Positions 1 to 12,197 of a stretch of DNA of 64,000 nucleotides are shown here, piece by piece. Source of the stretch: Pseudomonas sp. LS1212 (GTDB lineage Bacteria > Pseudomonadota > Gammaproteobacteria > Pseudomonadales > Pseudomonadaceae); the NCBI RefSeq assembly GCF_024741815.1, contig NZ_CP102951.1:2743001-2807000 (forward strand), written 5' to 3'. The stretch's first letter is position 1. Every line of letters starts with the position of its first letter. Below the pieces are notes generated by a model, which made no database searches, was not told where the DNA came from, and was given only the letters and a program-made list of their open reading frames with translations. The translations under genes were made by a program, and so were the position numbers.

Positions 1-1
1 G

Positions 2-877
2 GACTTCCCGGAGCCGGTAATTTCGGTTGCGGTAGAACCCAAGACCAAGGACGATCAGGAAAAAATGGGTATCGCTCTGGGCAAGCTTGCTCAGGAAGAC
101 CCGTCTTTCCGCGTCAAGACCGACGAAGAGACTGGCCAGACCATCATCTCCGGTATGGGTGAGCTGCACCTGGACATTCTCGTCGATCGTATGCGTCGCG
201 AGTTCAACGTCGAGGCGAACATCGGCAAGCCGCAGGTTTCGTACCGCGAGAAGATCACCAAGAGCTGCGAGATCGAAGGTAAATTCGTTCGTCAGTCCGG
301 TGGTCGTGGTCAGTTCGGTCACTGCTGGATTCGCTTTGCTCCAGCTGACGAAGGTCAAGACGGTCTGGTGTTCATCAACGAAGTTGTTGGTGGTGTAGTT
401 CCTAAGGAATACATCCCGGCAATCCAGAAGGGCATCGAAGAGCAGATGAAGAACGGCGTTGTTGCCGGCTATCCGCTGATCGGCCTGAAGGCCACCGTGT
501 TCGATGGTTCCTACCACGACGTCGACTCCAACGAGATGGCGTTCAAGGTGGCGGCCTCCATGGCGACCAAGCAGCTGGCTAGCAAAGGTGGCGGTGTGGT
601 GCTCGAGCCGATCATGAAGGTTGAAGTCGTAACGCCTGAGGACTACATGGGTGACGTGATGGGCGATCTGAACCGTCGTCGTGGCTTGATCCAGGGTATG
701 GAGGACAGCGTTTCCGGCAAGGTGATTCGCGCCGAAGTGCCGCTGGGTGAGATGTTCGGTTACGCGACCGACGTGCGCTCCATGTCCCAGGGGCGCGCGA
801 GCTACTCCATGGAGTTTTCGAAGTACTCGGAAGCACCGGCCAACATCGCCGAGGTGCTCATCAAGCAACAGAAGTAG
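2..877 (+). CDS. fusA: Elongation factor G, C-terminal part (5' end outside the window)
   Basis: The reading frame is open from base 2, so the gene begins upstream; 291 residues are visible. EF-G is the ribosomal translocation GTPase. What is seen is the end of domain II/III, domain IV (RQSGGRGQFGH, HDVDSNEMAF) and domain V (GEMFGYATDVRSMSQGRA). The GTPase domain lies outside. In the usual str operon fusA is followed by tuf; here it is followed by a hairpin and unrelated genes. This and the position in a terminus-proximal, accessory region suggest a second copy (fusA2 type) rather than the str-operon gene. That distinction is inference; the EF-G assignment is secure. Confidence 0.95.
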   Translation, partial: DFPEPVISVAVEPKTKDDQEKMGIALGKLAQEDPSFRVKTDEETGQTIISGMGELHLDILVDRMRREFNVEANIGKPQVSYREKITKSCEIEGKFVRQSGGRGQFGHCWIRFAPADEGQDGLVFINEVVGGVVPKEYIPAIQKGIEEQMKNGVVAGYPLIGLKATVFDGSYHDVDSNEMAFKVAASMATKQLASKGGGVVLEPIMKVEVVTPEDYMGDVMGDLNRRRGLIQGMEDSVSGKVIRAEVPLGEMFGYATDVRSMSQGRASYSMEFSKYSEAPANIAEVLIKQQK

Positions 878-898
878 GCCTGAAGCGTGTTATTCCTG

Positions 899-928
899 AG
901 CCAGAACCTTTAAGGAAAGGTTCTGGCT
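899..928 (+). terminator. Hairpin just downstream of the EF-G gene
   Basis: A perfect 13-bp stem (AGCCAGAACCTTT / AAAGGTTCTGGCT) with a 4-nt loop begins 21 nt after the stop codon. Position and stability fit a transcription terminator, but no T-run follows, so it may only protect the mRNA 3' end. Confidence 0.5.
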
Positions 929-1023
929 GGTTGGGGTCAACCAAACTGACCGGCATGGCGTGTTTGTAAAAAAGGTTACCGAGGGGAGGATTTTCCGATC
1001 AATGACTTAGAGCGCTTATGAAC

Positions 1024-1103
1024 TCTATTACGGCAGGCATCTAATTTAACTTATGGGCGATGCTTATTGTTCATAAGTTAAATTAGATGCCTGCCGTAAT
1101 AGA
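1024..1103. repeat. Long perfect inverted repeat (32-bp arms, 16-bp spacer)
   Basis: The arms at 1024-1055 and 1072-1103 are exact reverse complements; each contains GCATCTAATTTAAC or its complement. The spacer is 16 nt. The AT-rich inner part and lack of a flanking T-run argue against a terminator. It may be a palindromic mobile-element end or a recombination site. ATTTAAC and GTTAAAT inside the arms fit integron-core consensus patterns, but no integrase gene is near. Confidence 0.7.
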
Positions 1104-1376
1104 AGTACAAGGCCAAGAACTTCATCGACACTGTGGTCGCAGAACGCAGCTCATCTCTCCATCAGGGGAACGTGAATCCCCAGCAGTGGTGAATCTCCCC
1201 CCGCCATTGGGGAACTACCCCCACTGAAAAAGTACCCCGCGGCCTGCATTTACATGCCAACCAATTGATAAATCGAATCCTTTTTTAAAAATTCACCATT
1301 CTTCACGCTTGGCGCGGGCTTTGCCGCTGTCAAGGCGAATCGGCAAAATGCCATTTCATGGAGAGAGGTGAAGGCG
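1104..1376. other. Intergenic stretch with no recognised gene
   Basis: No credible ORF was found between the long inverted repeat and the multicopper oxidase gene. Bases 1160-1245 hold alternating CCCC and GGGG tracts and the string TGAAAAAGTACCCC, which recalls terminal regions of some insertion sequences, but this could not be confirmed. The promoter of the oxidase operon should lie here; no confident -35/-10 or -24/-12 pair was seen. Confidence 0.4.
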
Positions 1377-4780
<3,404 letters not shown>

Positions 4781-4784
<4 letters not shown>

Positions 4785-5872
4785 ACCTGCGACTGCAATC
4801 AGTAACCTGTACAGGACGCGATATGATGGTCTGGATAATCCGCTTGACGCTTACCCGTTTGATGCTCTTGCTCACCTTGTGCACAGCGCAGTGGTCAGCA
4901 ATGGCCGCCGGCGAAAGCGACGCTGACACGCCCTGGGGGCGCGACTACTTTCCAAATATTCCCCTGGTCACCCAGGACGGCAAGACGGTGCACTTCTTTG
5001 ATGACCTCATCAAGGACAAAGTGGTGGCGATCAACTTCATTTTCACCTCCTGTACCGACTCTTGCCCACTGGAAACAGCCCGCCTGCGGCAGGTGCAGAA
5101 ACAGCTCGGCGACCGGGTCGGTCGCGACGTGTTCTTCTACTCGATCAGCATCGACCCGCAAGTAGATACGCCAGCGGTGCTCAAGCAATACACAGAGAAA
5201 TTCAACGTCGGGCCCGGCTGGCTGTTCTTGACCGGTCAGAAAGCCGACATCACCGCCTTGCGGCAAAGCCTGGGCTTGTTTATCGAGGGCGTCGACAATG
5301 GCCGGACCAAGGACCACAACCTGAGCCTGATCATTGGCAACCAGAGCACCGGTCGCTGGATGAAAGCCTCGCCCTTCGAGAACCCCTACATCCTCGCCGA
5401 CCGCCTGGGCAACAGCCTGCACAACTGGAAGCTGGCGAGCGCCAGTCAGAATGATTATGCCGATGCCCCCAGCGTGCGCACACCCAGCACCGGCGAGCAA
5501 ATCTATCGGACGCGCTGCTCCTCCTGCCATACGCTCGGCGATACCGAGCACGCCGGGATGCGCAGCATTGGCCCGGATTTGCTGGGGGTGACCAGGCAGC
5601 GTGATTCGGTATGGCTCAGGCGCTGGATCAAGGAGCCTGATCGGATGTTGGCTGAAAAGGACCCCTTGGCCATGAAGCTGTATGAACAATACAACCGGTT
5701 GGCGATGCCGAATTTGCGTTTGGGCGAGGTCGAGGTCACCGCCCTGCTTGCTTACCTGGAGGAGGAGACCAATCGACTACAACCACCGACGCCGGTCATT
5801 CACGAGGCGCATGGCGAGTCGCATCAGCCGGGCCACCACGCCTCTCAAGGCCACCAGCACCACGGCGGGTAA
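4781..5872 (+). CDS. SCO1/SenC copper chaperone fused to a cytochrome c domain
   Basis: The start overlaps the stop of the oxidase gene (ATGA), implying translational coupling. A hydrophobic signal/anchor covers residues 14-43 (an internal ATG at codon 15 is an alternative start). The SCO1 thioredoxin-fold domain has the copper CxxxC pair (TSCTDSCPLE) and the conserved His (DHNLSL). Residues about 235-330 form a class I cytochrome c domain with heme motif CSSCH. The C-terminus is a His-rich tail (HEAHGE...HHASQGHQHHGG) likely to bind metal. It probably loads copper into, or exchanges electrons with, the neighbouring multicopper oxidase. Confidence 0.9.
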
Positions 5873-5884
5873 TCAAGACAACGT

Positions 5885-7570
5885 TTAGCGGACATGCACA
5901 TAGGTGCCAGGCGCGACTTCCATCGGTGGATATTTCTTATTACCTGGCTCCAGCAGGGTTTCGCGTTGCTCGCCAGAGCGTTGCTGAATCCATTCCAGCC
6001 ATTCTGACCACCAGCTGCCATCGTGCTTCTGGGCGTCGAAAAACCAGTCGCGCGGGTCGGCGCTGTGTTTTTCGTTCTCCAGGTAGCTGGCTTTGGGGTT
6101 GCCCGGCGGGTTGAGGATGCTCTGGATATGCCCGCTGTTGGACAGCACAAAGCGGCTGTCGCCCCCCAGTAGCAGGGTCGAGCGATAGACAGCGTCCCAA
6201 GGCGTGATGTGGTCGTTGATACCGGCTACGTTAAAGCTGTCCACCGTGATCTTCCCCAAGTCGATCGGCGTACCGCAGACCTCCAGGCCGTCAGGCCGTG
6301 TGAGTGGGTTGTACTTGAAGAAGTCCAGCAAATCGCCATGTAGAGCGGCCGGCAGGCGGGTGTTGTCGTTGTTCCAATAGAGAATGTCAAAGGGAAGAGG
6401 TTGTTTACCCAACAGGTAGTTGTTGATCCAGTAATTCCAGATCAGATCATTGGGGCGCATCCAGGCAAACACCCGGGCCATGTCGCGGCCATCCAGCACG
6501 CCGTTCTTATAGGAGCGGCGCTTGGTCGCCTCCAGGGTTTGCTCATCGGCAAACAACATGGCTGGGCAGTCGATCTGACTGTCCAGGAGGCTGACCAGGT
6601 AGGTGGCGCTGGCGACTTTGTGCAGCTGCCGTTTGGCTTGCAGGTGGCCTTGCAGGGCGGCGATGCTGAGGCCACCGGCGCAGGCGCCCATCAGGTGGGC
6701 CGCTTTGCTACCGCTGATGTCGCGGGTCACATCGAGGGCCTTTTCCAGGGCCTGGACATAATTCGATAGACCCCACTCGCAATGGTGGGCGTCCGGGTTA
6801 CGCCAACTGACAATGAACACCTGCAAGCCGTTTTTCAGCGCGTATTGAACGAAGCTATTCTCGACGCTGAGGTCGAAGATGTAGTACTTGTTGATCTGCG
6901 GCGGCACGATCAATAGCGGGCAGGCGTACTGCTTCTCGCTCATCGGCCGGTACTGGATCAGCTCCAGCAGCTCGTTGCGAAACACCACGGCGCCGGGAGT
7001 GGTGGCGATATTGCGACCGACTTCGAAAGCCTGCTTGCTCACCTGGCTGGGCATCCCGCCATTGTGCCGCAGGTCGTCGAGCAGATGCTGAATCCCCTTG
7101 AGCAGGCTGGCGCCGCCGGTGTTGAACAGCTCTTTGATCGCCTGCGGGTTGAGTGGGCTGTTGGACGGTGACAGCGCATCGCCGAGCTGGGCCAGGATAA
7201 AGCGTGTGCGGGCTTGGTCGTCGGGCGCCAGGTTGCTCTCGTCGACCCAGGCGTTCAACTGCTTCTGCCAAGACAGATAGGCCTGCAGGCTGCGACGGTA
7301 GAAAGGGTTGAGGCGCCAGGATGGATCCTGGAAGCGGGCATCCTGGACCTTGGGCTGGTGCGGCGTATCGCCGAGCAGCACGCGGCCCAGTTGGCCGCCG
7401 AGGGCCAGAGCATGGCGGGTGGTGTGGATCGGCTGCTTCAACCCTTGTAGCGCCAGGGTGCGCAGGGTGGGGAGCAGCTTGCGCCCACGCAAGCCGACCA
7501 CGGTGCTGTGTTCTGCATTCACAAAGGACGCGGGTACGGGCAGGGCGCCAGCCGCTGGTTTCTTTCGCAT
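5885..7570 (-). CDS. phaC: Class II poly(3-hydroxyalkanoate) synthase
   Basis: PhaC polymerises (R)-3-hydroxyacyl-CoA of medium chain length into PHA granules. The 561-residue length matches Pseudomonas PhaC1/PhaC2. The lipase-like box GACAGG carries the catalytic Cys (about residue 296); the partners are the Asp in INDHITPW (about 450) and the His in SGHIQS (about 480). Start ATG 7570 is chosen over an upstream GTG at 7579 because it is preceded by GAG at 8 nt. It stands alone, with no phaZ or second phaC beside it, so it is an extra synthase outside the canonical phaC1ZC2D operon. The phaG-like gene upstream on the same strand suggests a link to de novo fatty acid synthesis. Confidence 0.93.
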   Translation of the reverse strand: MRKKPAAGALPVPASFVNAEHSTVVGLRGRKLLPTLRTLALQGLKQPIHTTRHALALGGQLGRVLLGDTPHQPKVQDARFQDPSWRLNPFYRRSLQAYLSWQKQLNAWVDESNLAPDDQARTRFILAQLGDALSPSNSPLNPQAIKELFNTGGASLLKGIQHLLDDLRHNGGMPSQVSKQAFEVGRNIATTPGAVVFRNELLELIQYRPMSEKQYACPLLIVPPQINKYYIFDLSVENSFVQYALKNGLQVFIVSWRNPDAHHCEWGLSNYVQALEKALDVTRDISGSKAAHLMGACAGGLSIAALQGHLQAKRQLHKVASATYLVSLLDSQIDCPAMLFADEQTLEATKRRSYKNGVLDGRDMARVFAWMRPNDLIWNYWINNYLLGKQPLPFDILYWNNDNTRLPAALHGDLLDFFKYNPLTRPDGLEVCGTPIDLGKITVDSFNVAGINDHITPWDAVYRSTLLLGGDSRFVLSNSGHIQSILNPPGNPKASYLENEKHSADPRDWFFDAQKHDGSWWSEWLEWIQQRSGEQRETLLEPGNKKYPPMEVAPGTYVHVR

Positions 7571-7723
7571 GGGGCACACTCGGTTGTCATCGCATCATGG
7601 ATGCTGAACAGCATGGGCTTGTACCAAGGCACGCCGCAGACGCAACCCAACTGTTAGCAAGAATTTAACCCGAAAATCTAATGGGGCAAGTGGCTACGTG
7701 CCGCACTGTGACTACCTATACGG

Positions 7724-8570
7724 TCACCGGTTGTGCAGTGGCAGCGCCGGCTGCAGGAAGCCGAGCATGGCCTGCTGAGTGTCGTGCCAGGCCGCCTGGT
7801 GCTCCATATCGAGGAAGTGCCCGGCGTTCTTGACTGTGTGGAACTCGGACTGGCGGGCATGCTCGGCAAAACGACGGGCGTCTTGCGCCGAGGTGTATTC
7901 ATCCCATTCGCCATTGACGAACAACAGCGGTACCTCGATGGCGTTGGCGCTGGCGAGATAGCACTCGGTGTCCCGGGCCAGCACCTCATTGACGTGGAAA
8001 TGCATCTGCCGGTATTCGTGCTCGGCCAGACTACTGACATGGCGGTGGTTAAAGCGCTTGAACAGCGACGGCAGGTGCTTGCCAATGGTGCTATTGATCC
8101 AGCAACCGACATTGTAACGATCGCAGGCGTGAAGGAAGTTCAGGCCGCTTTCCAGGTAATCGCGCATTGGCGTATTGATCCGCGCCGAGAATGAAGAGAT
8201 CACGGCCTTCTCGATTCTTCGCGGCCGCTGGGCCAGTGCCAGCAAGGTCGCTGCGCCGCCCCAGGAAAAAGACAGCACATGGTCGGCAGAGAAGTGTTCG
8301 ATCAACTCCAGCAGTATCTCGGCCTCATCCTCCTTGCGGATTGGCTGGCCGTGGCGATTGTGCTGTTTTGATTGGCCGGCGTAGGGTTGGTCGTAAAGAA
8401 CCACATTGAAGCGCGGCAGCAAATAACGCACCGTTTGGGCGAAGGATGCGGTGGTTGCCAGCGAGCCGTTGACCAGAATGATGGTCTTGTCAGCGCTGGA
8501 ATTGAGATAGTGCTCGGTATAGATCTTGTACCGGCCGCTAATCTCGACGATGGCAATTTCATGGCTTCAT
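7724..8570 (-). pseudogene. phaG: phaG-type 3-hydroxyacyl-ACP thioesterase/transacylase, frameshifted at codon 3-4
   Basis: An alpha/beta hydrolase of the PhaG/RhlA family, which diverts (R)-3-hydroxyacyl-ACP from fatty acid synthesis to PHA. Conserved stretches are VLYDQPYAGQSK, SFSWGGAATLLAL (nucleophile region), SLFKRFNHRHVSSL and NAGHFLDME. The family starts MRPEIAVL. Here ATG AAG CCA at 8570-8562 is followed by one extra base and then GAA ATT GCC ATC in the next frame, so the natural start is out of frame with the body. The only in-frame alternative near the 5' end is a GTG at 8431, which would drop about 46 conserved residues, including VNGSLATTASF. AGGAA precedes ATG 8570. It is either a genuine frameshift or a sequence error; the rest is intact. 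Confidence 0.85.
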
Positions 8571-8897
8571 GATCATTATCTTCCTGTATATAACTTGTTT
8601 TTTTTCAATAAGTTATAGGTTGTGCTCAGATGATTTTCGTGTGCCAAAACGTAGGATTCCCCTCGGCTTAACCCAGCAACAGCGGCGCGAGGGCTGCTTG
8701 GATGGTCGTCGTGACCGCTGAGTCACAGATCGACCTGAGGCCGAGAGTTAAGCAGGGATTCGCCCGAATGCAAGAATTCAGAGGATCTACCTGAAATGCC
8801 AGAAGCCTGGCCCGGCGATTCAAGAGGTGTGGCGTGATTCAGGCATATGGTCTATTGCTTGATGGCCCAGATCCGGGCCTGACTTCAGGAGATCGAA
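8571..8897. other. Intergenic region with a small inverted repeat
   Basis: TATAACTT (8589-8596) and AAGTTATA (8610-8617) form an 8-bp inverted repeat around a T-rich spacer just upstream of the phaG start, a possible operator for that gene. The rest, to 8897, shows no supported ORF or RNA. Confidence 0.4.
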
Positions 8898-9140
8898 ATG
8901 CACGTAGTGATGGACCGGCCGCTCCCGGTGGATTACGTACATCCAAGTGGGGAACAGGCGAAGATCGATTTCATCTGGGGCGAGCCAAACAACGCTGTAC
9001 CCGTTGTCATCAGCATCTGGCTCAAAACTGGCGAGACCTACGTGAAGCTTGGTATGGAAAGTGACACTTGGAATACCTTCGGCGAAGCCAGACAGCGCGG
9101 TATCGAACTGGCGACCAAATGGCTAGAGCGCGGCAACTGA
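8898..9140 (+). CDS. Small hypothetical protein (80 aa)
   Basis: AGGAG six bases before the ATG is a strong ribosome binding site. The product has no signal peptide or membrane segment and looks like a soluble alpha/beta protein, with PVVISIWLKTGETYVKLGM in the middle and a charged helical end (EARQRGIELATKWLERGN). I do not recognise the family. No operon partner lies within 150 bp upstream; downstream is mobile-element debris. Confidence 0.6.
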   Translation: MHVVMDRPLPVDYVHPSGEQAKIDFIWGEPNNAVPVVISIWLKTGETYVKLGMESDTWNTFGEARQRGIELATKWLERGN

Positions 9141-9197
9141 AAACCGTGACCTGCCGATTCGTACTCCGCATGTTTTTGTGGGCATGGGGGAGGGACG

Positions 9198-9485
9198 GTG
9201 ATGACGATGTTTTGCTTGCCATCGCGCTTGGCTTCGATCTTGATCTTGCAGCCGCAGTCCCGGAATTCGTCTTTCCACTCGCCACCCTCGCAAGCGGCGC
9301 TCGCGCAAAGCCAAATTGCGCATGAGCACGTCAGATTTCAATTTACCGAGTTGAAACAGATGCATCAGGCAATGGAAAACCGCTATGGTCAAGGCGAGCA
9401 GCGATTGGCTGAGACGCGGACGATCCTGGCCGTGAGCGAGCGGGAGCGAGACCTGCCGAGGCCAACGAGTTTGTTTATCACGTAA
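9198..9485 (+). other. ORF with a coiled-coil-like C-terminal half, likely a gene remnant
   Basis: From about 9285 the frame encodes a Gln/Glu/Arg-rich helix (LAQSQIAHEHVRFQFTELKQ, then AMENRYGQGEQRLAETR) that looks like part of a coiled-coil DNA-binding or plasmid-maintenance protein. The first 30 codons are Ser/Pro-rich and not protein-like, and no convincing ribosome binding site is seen. It probably is the inner fragment of a longer gene broken during insertions; the parent family is not identified. Confidence 0.25.
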
Positions 9486-9501
9486 AGGAGCACAAAATGA
9501 G

Positions 9502-9804
9502 CTATTGGACGTTCCAATGACGTGTCGCAGTCGGCTGCTGTGTAGCAACCAGCTCGGCAGGCATGTTCGGGGCCATGGACCAACCGACTATCTTGCGTGA
9601 GAACAAGTCCAACACCACGGCCAAGTACAACCAGCCGCTGCGGGTCCGGGTGTAGGTAATGTCTGCCACCCAGGCCTTGTTCGTCGCGTCAGGTTCAAAT
9701 TGGCGATTCAATACATTCTCGTCAATCGGCAGGTCATGTTTGCTATCGGTGGTGTGCACAAACTTGCGCTTCCAGGCCGAACGCAGGCCATGGGCACGCA
9801 TCAT
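9502..9804 (-). mobile_element. IS3-family transposase (OrfB) fragment
   Basis: The translation matches the start of the integrase catalytic core of IS3-family OrfB: HGLRSAWKRKFVHTTDSK, then NKAWVADITYTRT with the first Asp of the DDE triad, then YLAVVLDLFSRKIVGW. Everything after MPAELV, including the second Asp and Glu, is missing, and the N-terminal HTH part upstream is absent or frameshifted. Terminal repeats were not found. An inactive insertion-sequence remnant. Confidence 0.85.
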
Positions 9805-9958
9805 GGATAAGAGGACAGTGCCGTGCAGAATAAGTCGAACTCATGGCGCTTTCGTGACAGCGCAGCGTCTTATTGCCGCTCAGAAACCGATAGGGGGTAA
9901 GGCAAACTGCGAAAGTCAGGCGCATAGTGGAATGTAATGGTGTTTAGGAGCCGAAGAC

Positions 9959-10633
9959 ATGAAGTGGGATATTCCGTTTCATGACCGGGTGGAGGCAGGC
10001 CAGACGCTTGCCGCGGCGTTGGCGGCATGGCGCGAGCAGGCGGATGCGCTGGTGCTGGCCTTGCCACGGGGTGGCGTGCCGGTCGCCTATGAAATTGCCA
10101 GCGCACTGGCGCTGCGGCTGGACTTGATGCTGGTGCGCAAACTAGGTGTGCCCGGTCACAAGGAGCTGGCGATGGGCGCCATCGCGAGCGGCGGCGTGCG
10201 GGTGATTAACGATGATGTGGTCCGTCACCTGCACATCCCCCCAGCGGCCATCGAAGCGGTCGTGCAAGAGGAAAGCCTGGAACTGCAGCGCCGTGACCTG
10301 GCCTATCGTGGCGATCGTCCCGCGCCAGCCTTGGCCGGGCAACGGGTGATACTGGTCGATGACGGACTGGCGACCGGCGCCACCATGCGTGCGGCGATTG
10401 CGGCGGTACGCCAGCAGGCGCCGGCGCGCATCGTAGTCGCCGTACCGGTCGGCCCCATGGAGACGCTGGCGATGCTGCGGCCCTTGGTCGATCAACTGAT
10501 CTGTCCGCTCACCCCCGAGCCCTTCTTCGCCATTGGCCAGTGGTACCTCGATTTCGCCCAGACCACGGATCAGGAGGTGAAGACCTTGCTGAGCCAGGCT
10601 TGGCGGAGGGAACAGCGTGACGCTGCGCAATAG
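9959..10633 (+). CDS. Predicted phosphoribosyltransferase (224 aa)
   Basis: A type I phosphoribosyltransferase fold is indicated by the PRPP-binding signature VILVDDGLATGATM (about residues 131-144) and by LALPRGGVPVAYEIA near the N-terminus. Proteins of this group (COG1926 type) are often encoded beside, or fused to, dienelactone-hydrolase-like proteins, as with the next gene. The physiological base or substrate is unknown. Confidence 0.85.
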   Translation: MKWDIPFHDRVEAGQTLAAALAAWREQADALVLALPRGGVPVAYEIASALALRLDLMLVRKLGVPGHKELAMGAIASGGVRVINDDVVRHLHIPPAAIEAVVQEESLELQRRDLAYRGDRPAPALAGQRVILVDDGLATGATMRAAIAAVRQQAPARIVVAVPVGPMETLAMLRPLVDQLICPLTPEPFFAIGQWYLDFAQTTDQEVKTLLSQAWRREQRDAAQ

Positions 10634-10728
10634 CCCTGCGCGTGCTGTCGGGCGGAATGCCGGGTGACAGGCCGTGGGGCGCGGACTCGCTGTCTTTTCA
10701 GGGTTTTCATAAGTGGGAGCCTATCGAC

Positions 10729-11403
10729 GTGAAACAAGAACAGTGGCTGCAACACCGGAGTCTGAGCTTGCCCCTGGCGGATGCCGAGTTGGACGCCGAC
10801 CTGGCCCTGCCTGCCGGCGCCAGCGGAATCGTGCTGTTCGCCCATGGCAGCGGGAGCAGCAGGTTCAGCCCGCGCAATCGAATGGTGGCGGATTACCTCA
10901 ATCACCTCGGCCTTGCCACGCTGCTCCTCGATCTGTTGACCGAAGACGAGCATCGCATCGATATGCTCAGCCGTGAGTTTCGGTTCGATATCGCGCTGTT
11001 GACGCGGCGGCTGCTAGCCGCGATCGACCACCTGCGCCACGACGACGAGTTACGCCAGCTGCCGATAGGACTGTTCGGCGCCAGTACCGGCGCCGCGGCG
11101 GCCCTGAAGGCGGCGGCGGAGCGGGCGAGCGATGTCGCGGCGGTGGTTTCACGCGGTGGCCGTACCGATCTGGCTGGGCCGGCACTGCAACAGGTCAAGG
11201 CACCCACCCTGCTGATCGTTGGCGAGTGGGATGACACGGTGCTGGCGCTGAACCGCGAGTCCGCCCGGCAACTGCAAGGCCCGCAGCGCTTGGAGGTAGT
11301 GCCGGGCGCGACCCATCTGTTCGAAGAACCGGGCAAGCTCGAGGTGGTCGCCGAACTGGCCGGCAGTTGGTTGCTGAATCACTTGAAACCTCAGCCCGAA
11401 TGA
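10729..11403 (+). CDS. Dienelactone-hydrolase-like alpha/beta hydrolase
   Basis: A 224-residue alpha/beta hydrolase. Visible elements are the oxyanion region LFAHGSGSSRFSP, the nucleophile elbow GASTG, an Asp candidate in GEWDD and a His in PGATHLFEE. GTG 10729 is chosen because GGGAG lies 9 nt upstream; the frame extends to ATG 10642, but those 29 residues are not conserved-looking. It follows the phosphoribosyltransferase gene closely. Substrate unknown. Confidence 0.8.
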   Translation: MKQEQWLQHRSLSLPLADAELDADLALPAGASGIVLFAHGSGSSRFSPRNRMVADYLNHLGLATLLLDLLTEDEHRIDMLSREFRFDIALLTRRLLAAIDHLRHDDELRQLPIGLFGASTGAAAALKAAAERASDVAAVVSRGGRTDLAGPALQQVKAPTLLIVGEWDDTVLALNRESARQLQGPQRLEVVPGATHLFEEPGKLEVVAELAGSWLLNHLKPQPE

Positions 11404-11407
11404 GGGG

Positions 11408-11961
11408 CTAGCCGCAGCACATCGATACGAAACTCTGCCTCGTAGGGGGGACATTGCATTCGATGATATCGCTAGGCGCCACCCGCAGGCGCACCCCGGT
11501 GATGTCGGCCTGTATCGGCAGTTTGCACACGCAGCGATCCACTAAAACCGCGGTGCGGATCTCGTTGGCGCCCAGTTGCGCCAGGTAGCTGCTCGCGCGT
11601 AACAGGGAATGGCCCTCATACAGGACGTCGTCGACCAGCAGCAGGCGGGTTCGGGGCAGATCCAGTGCCGCCAATAGCGGGTTTTCGGTCAGCGCGGTTT
11701 CGGCATGCAACAGCGTCAGATCATCGGCGTAGCGCTTCAGTTTGAGCGGGTAGAGCGGCAACTTGGGCAACCCGAACTGTTGCACCAGGCGCTGTTGCAG
11801 CATGCGCGCCAGCGGCTCGCCGCGCCTTACGATGCCGATCAGTACCGTTTGCCGCGAGGGGAGAGTAGGACGACTGTCTGCCTGGCCATCGCCTCCATGA
11901 CGCTATCGAGTTGCTCTGGCGCATAGAGACAGAAACGCTGTCCGCCGGGTTTCGGCTCCAT
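11408..11961 (-). pseudogene. Frameshifted phosphoribosyltransferase (PyrR/Hpt-like)
   Basis: The C-terminal part, 11408-11854, has the PRPP signature LLLVDDVLYEGHSL and GIVRRGEPLARMLQQRL. Its missing N-terminus lies just upstream in another frame, from ATG 11961 (FCLYAPEQLDSVMEAMARQ), and the frames would join near 11855-11875 if one base were restored. As written, the N-terminal frame stops at 11839 and the C-terminal frame has no good start before ATG 11803. It abuts the truncated E2 gene upstream, suggesting a deletion joined the two. Confidence 0.7.
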
Positions 11962-11974
11962 AGTGGTTCCCCGG

Positions 11975-12194
11975 GGGGGATAGCAGCAGGTCCTGCAAGC
12001 GAGATCTGGCTGCCCGCCGCCTTCAGCTGCGCCCGTCTGGTGTGCAGCGCGGTCAGCTCGCACTCGGCATGGTGGGTGAGCTGGGCCGCGGTCTGCAGGC
12101 TTTCGCTCATTTTCGCTGCAATCATCTTGCGCATGCCCTTGAGTGGCAGCGTGGTGGTGCCGTCTGCGGCAGCGGGCGTCTGCATCTGTGTCAT
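11975..12194 (-). pseudogene. Truncated E2 acyltransferase of cluster A
   Basis: The first 70 codons match the intact paralogue at 20541-21248 closely (TTLPLKGMRKMIA-KM-ESLQ, AQLTHHAECEL-AL). After KAAGSQISL a single extra T (12000-12004) shifts the frame; in the shifted frame QDLLL continues and then homology ends. About two thirds of the catalytic domain, including the HRxxxG motif, is gone. Cluster A therefore has no E2 of its own and would depend on the cluster B copy. Confidence 0.85.
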
Positions 12195-12197
12195 GGG

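Noticed and set aside
1044..1083. Integron attC site inside the long inverted repeat
   Set aside because: ATTTAAC and GTTAAAT fit the core consensus, but the perfect pairing extends far outside the cores, the inner stem is too short, and no integrase or cassette array is present.
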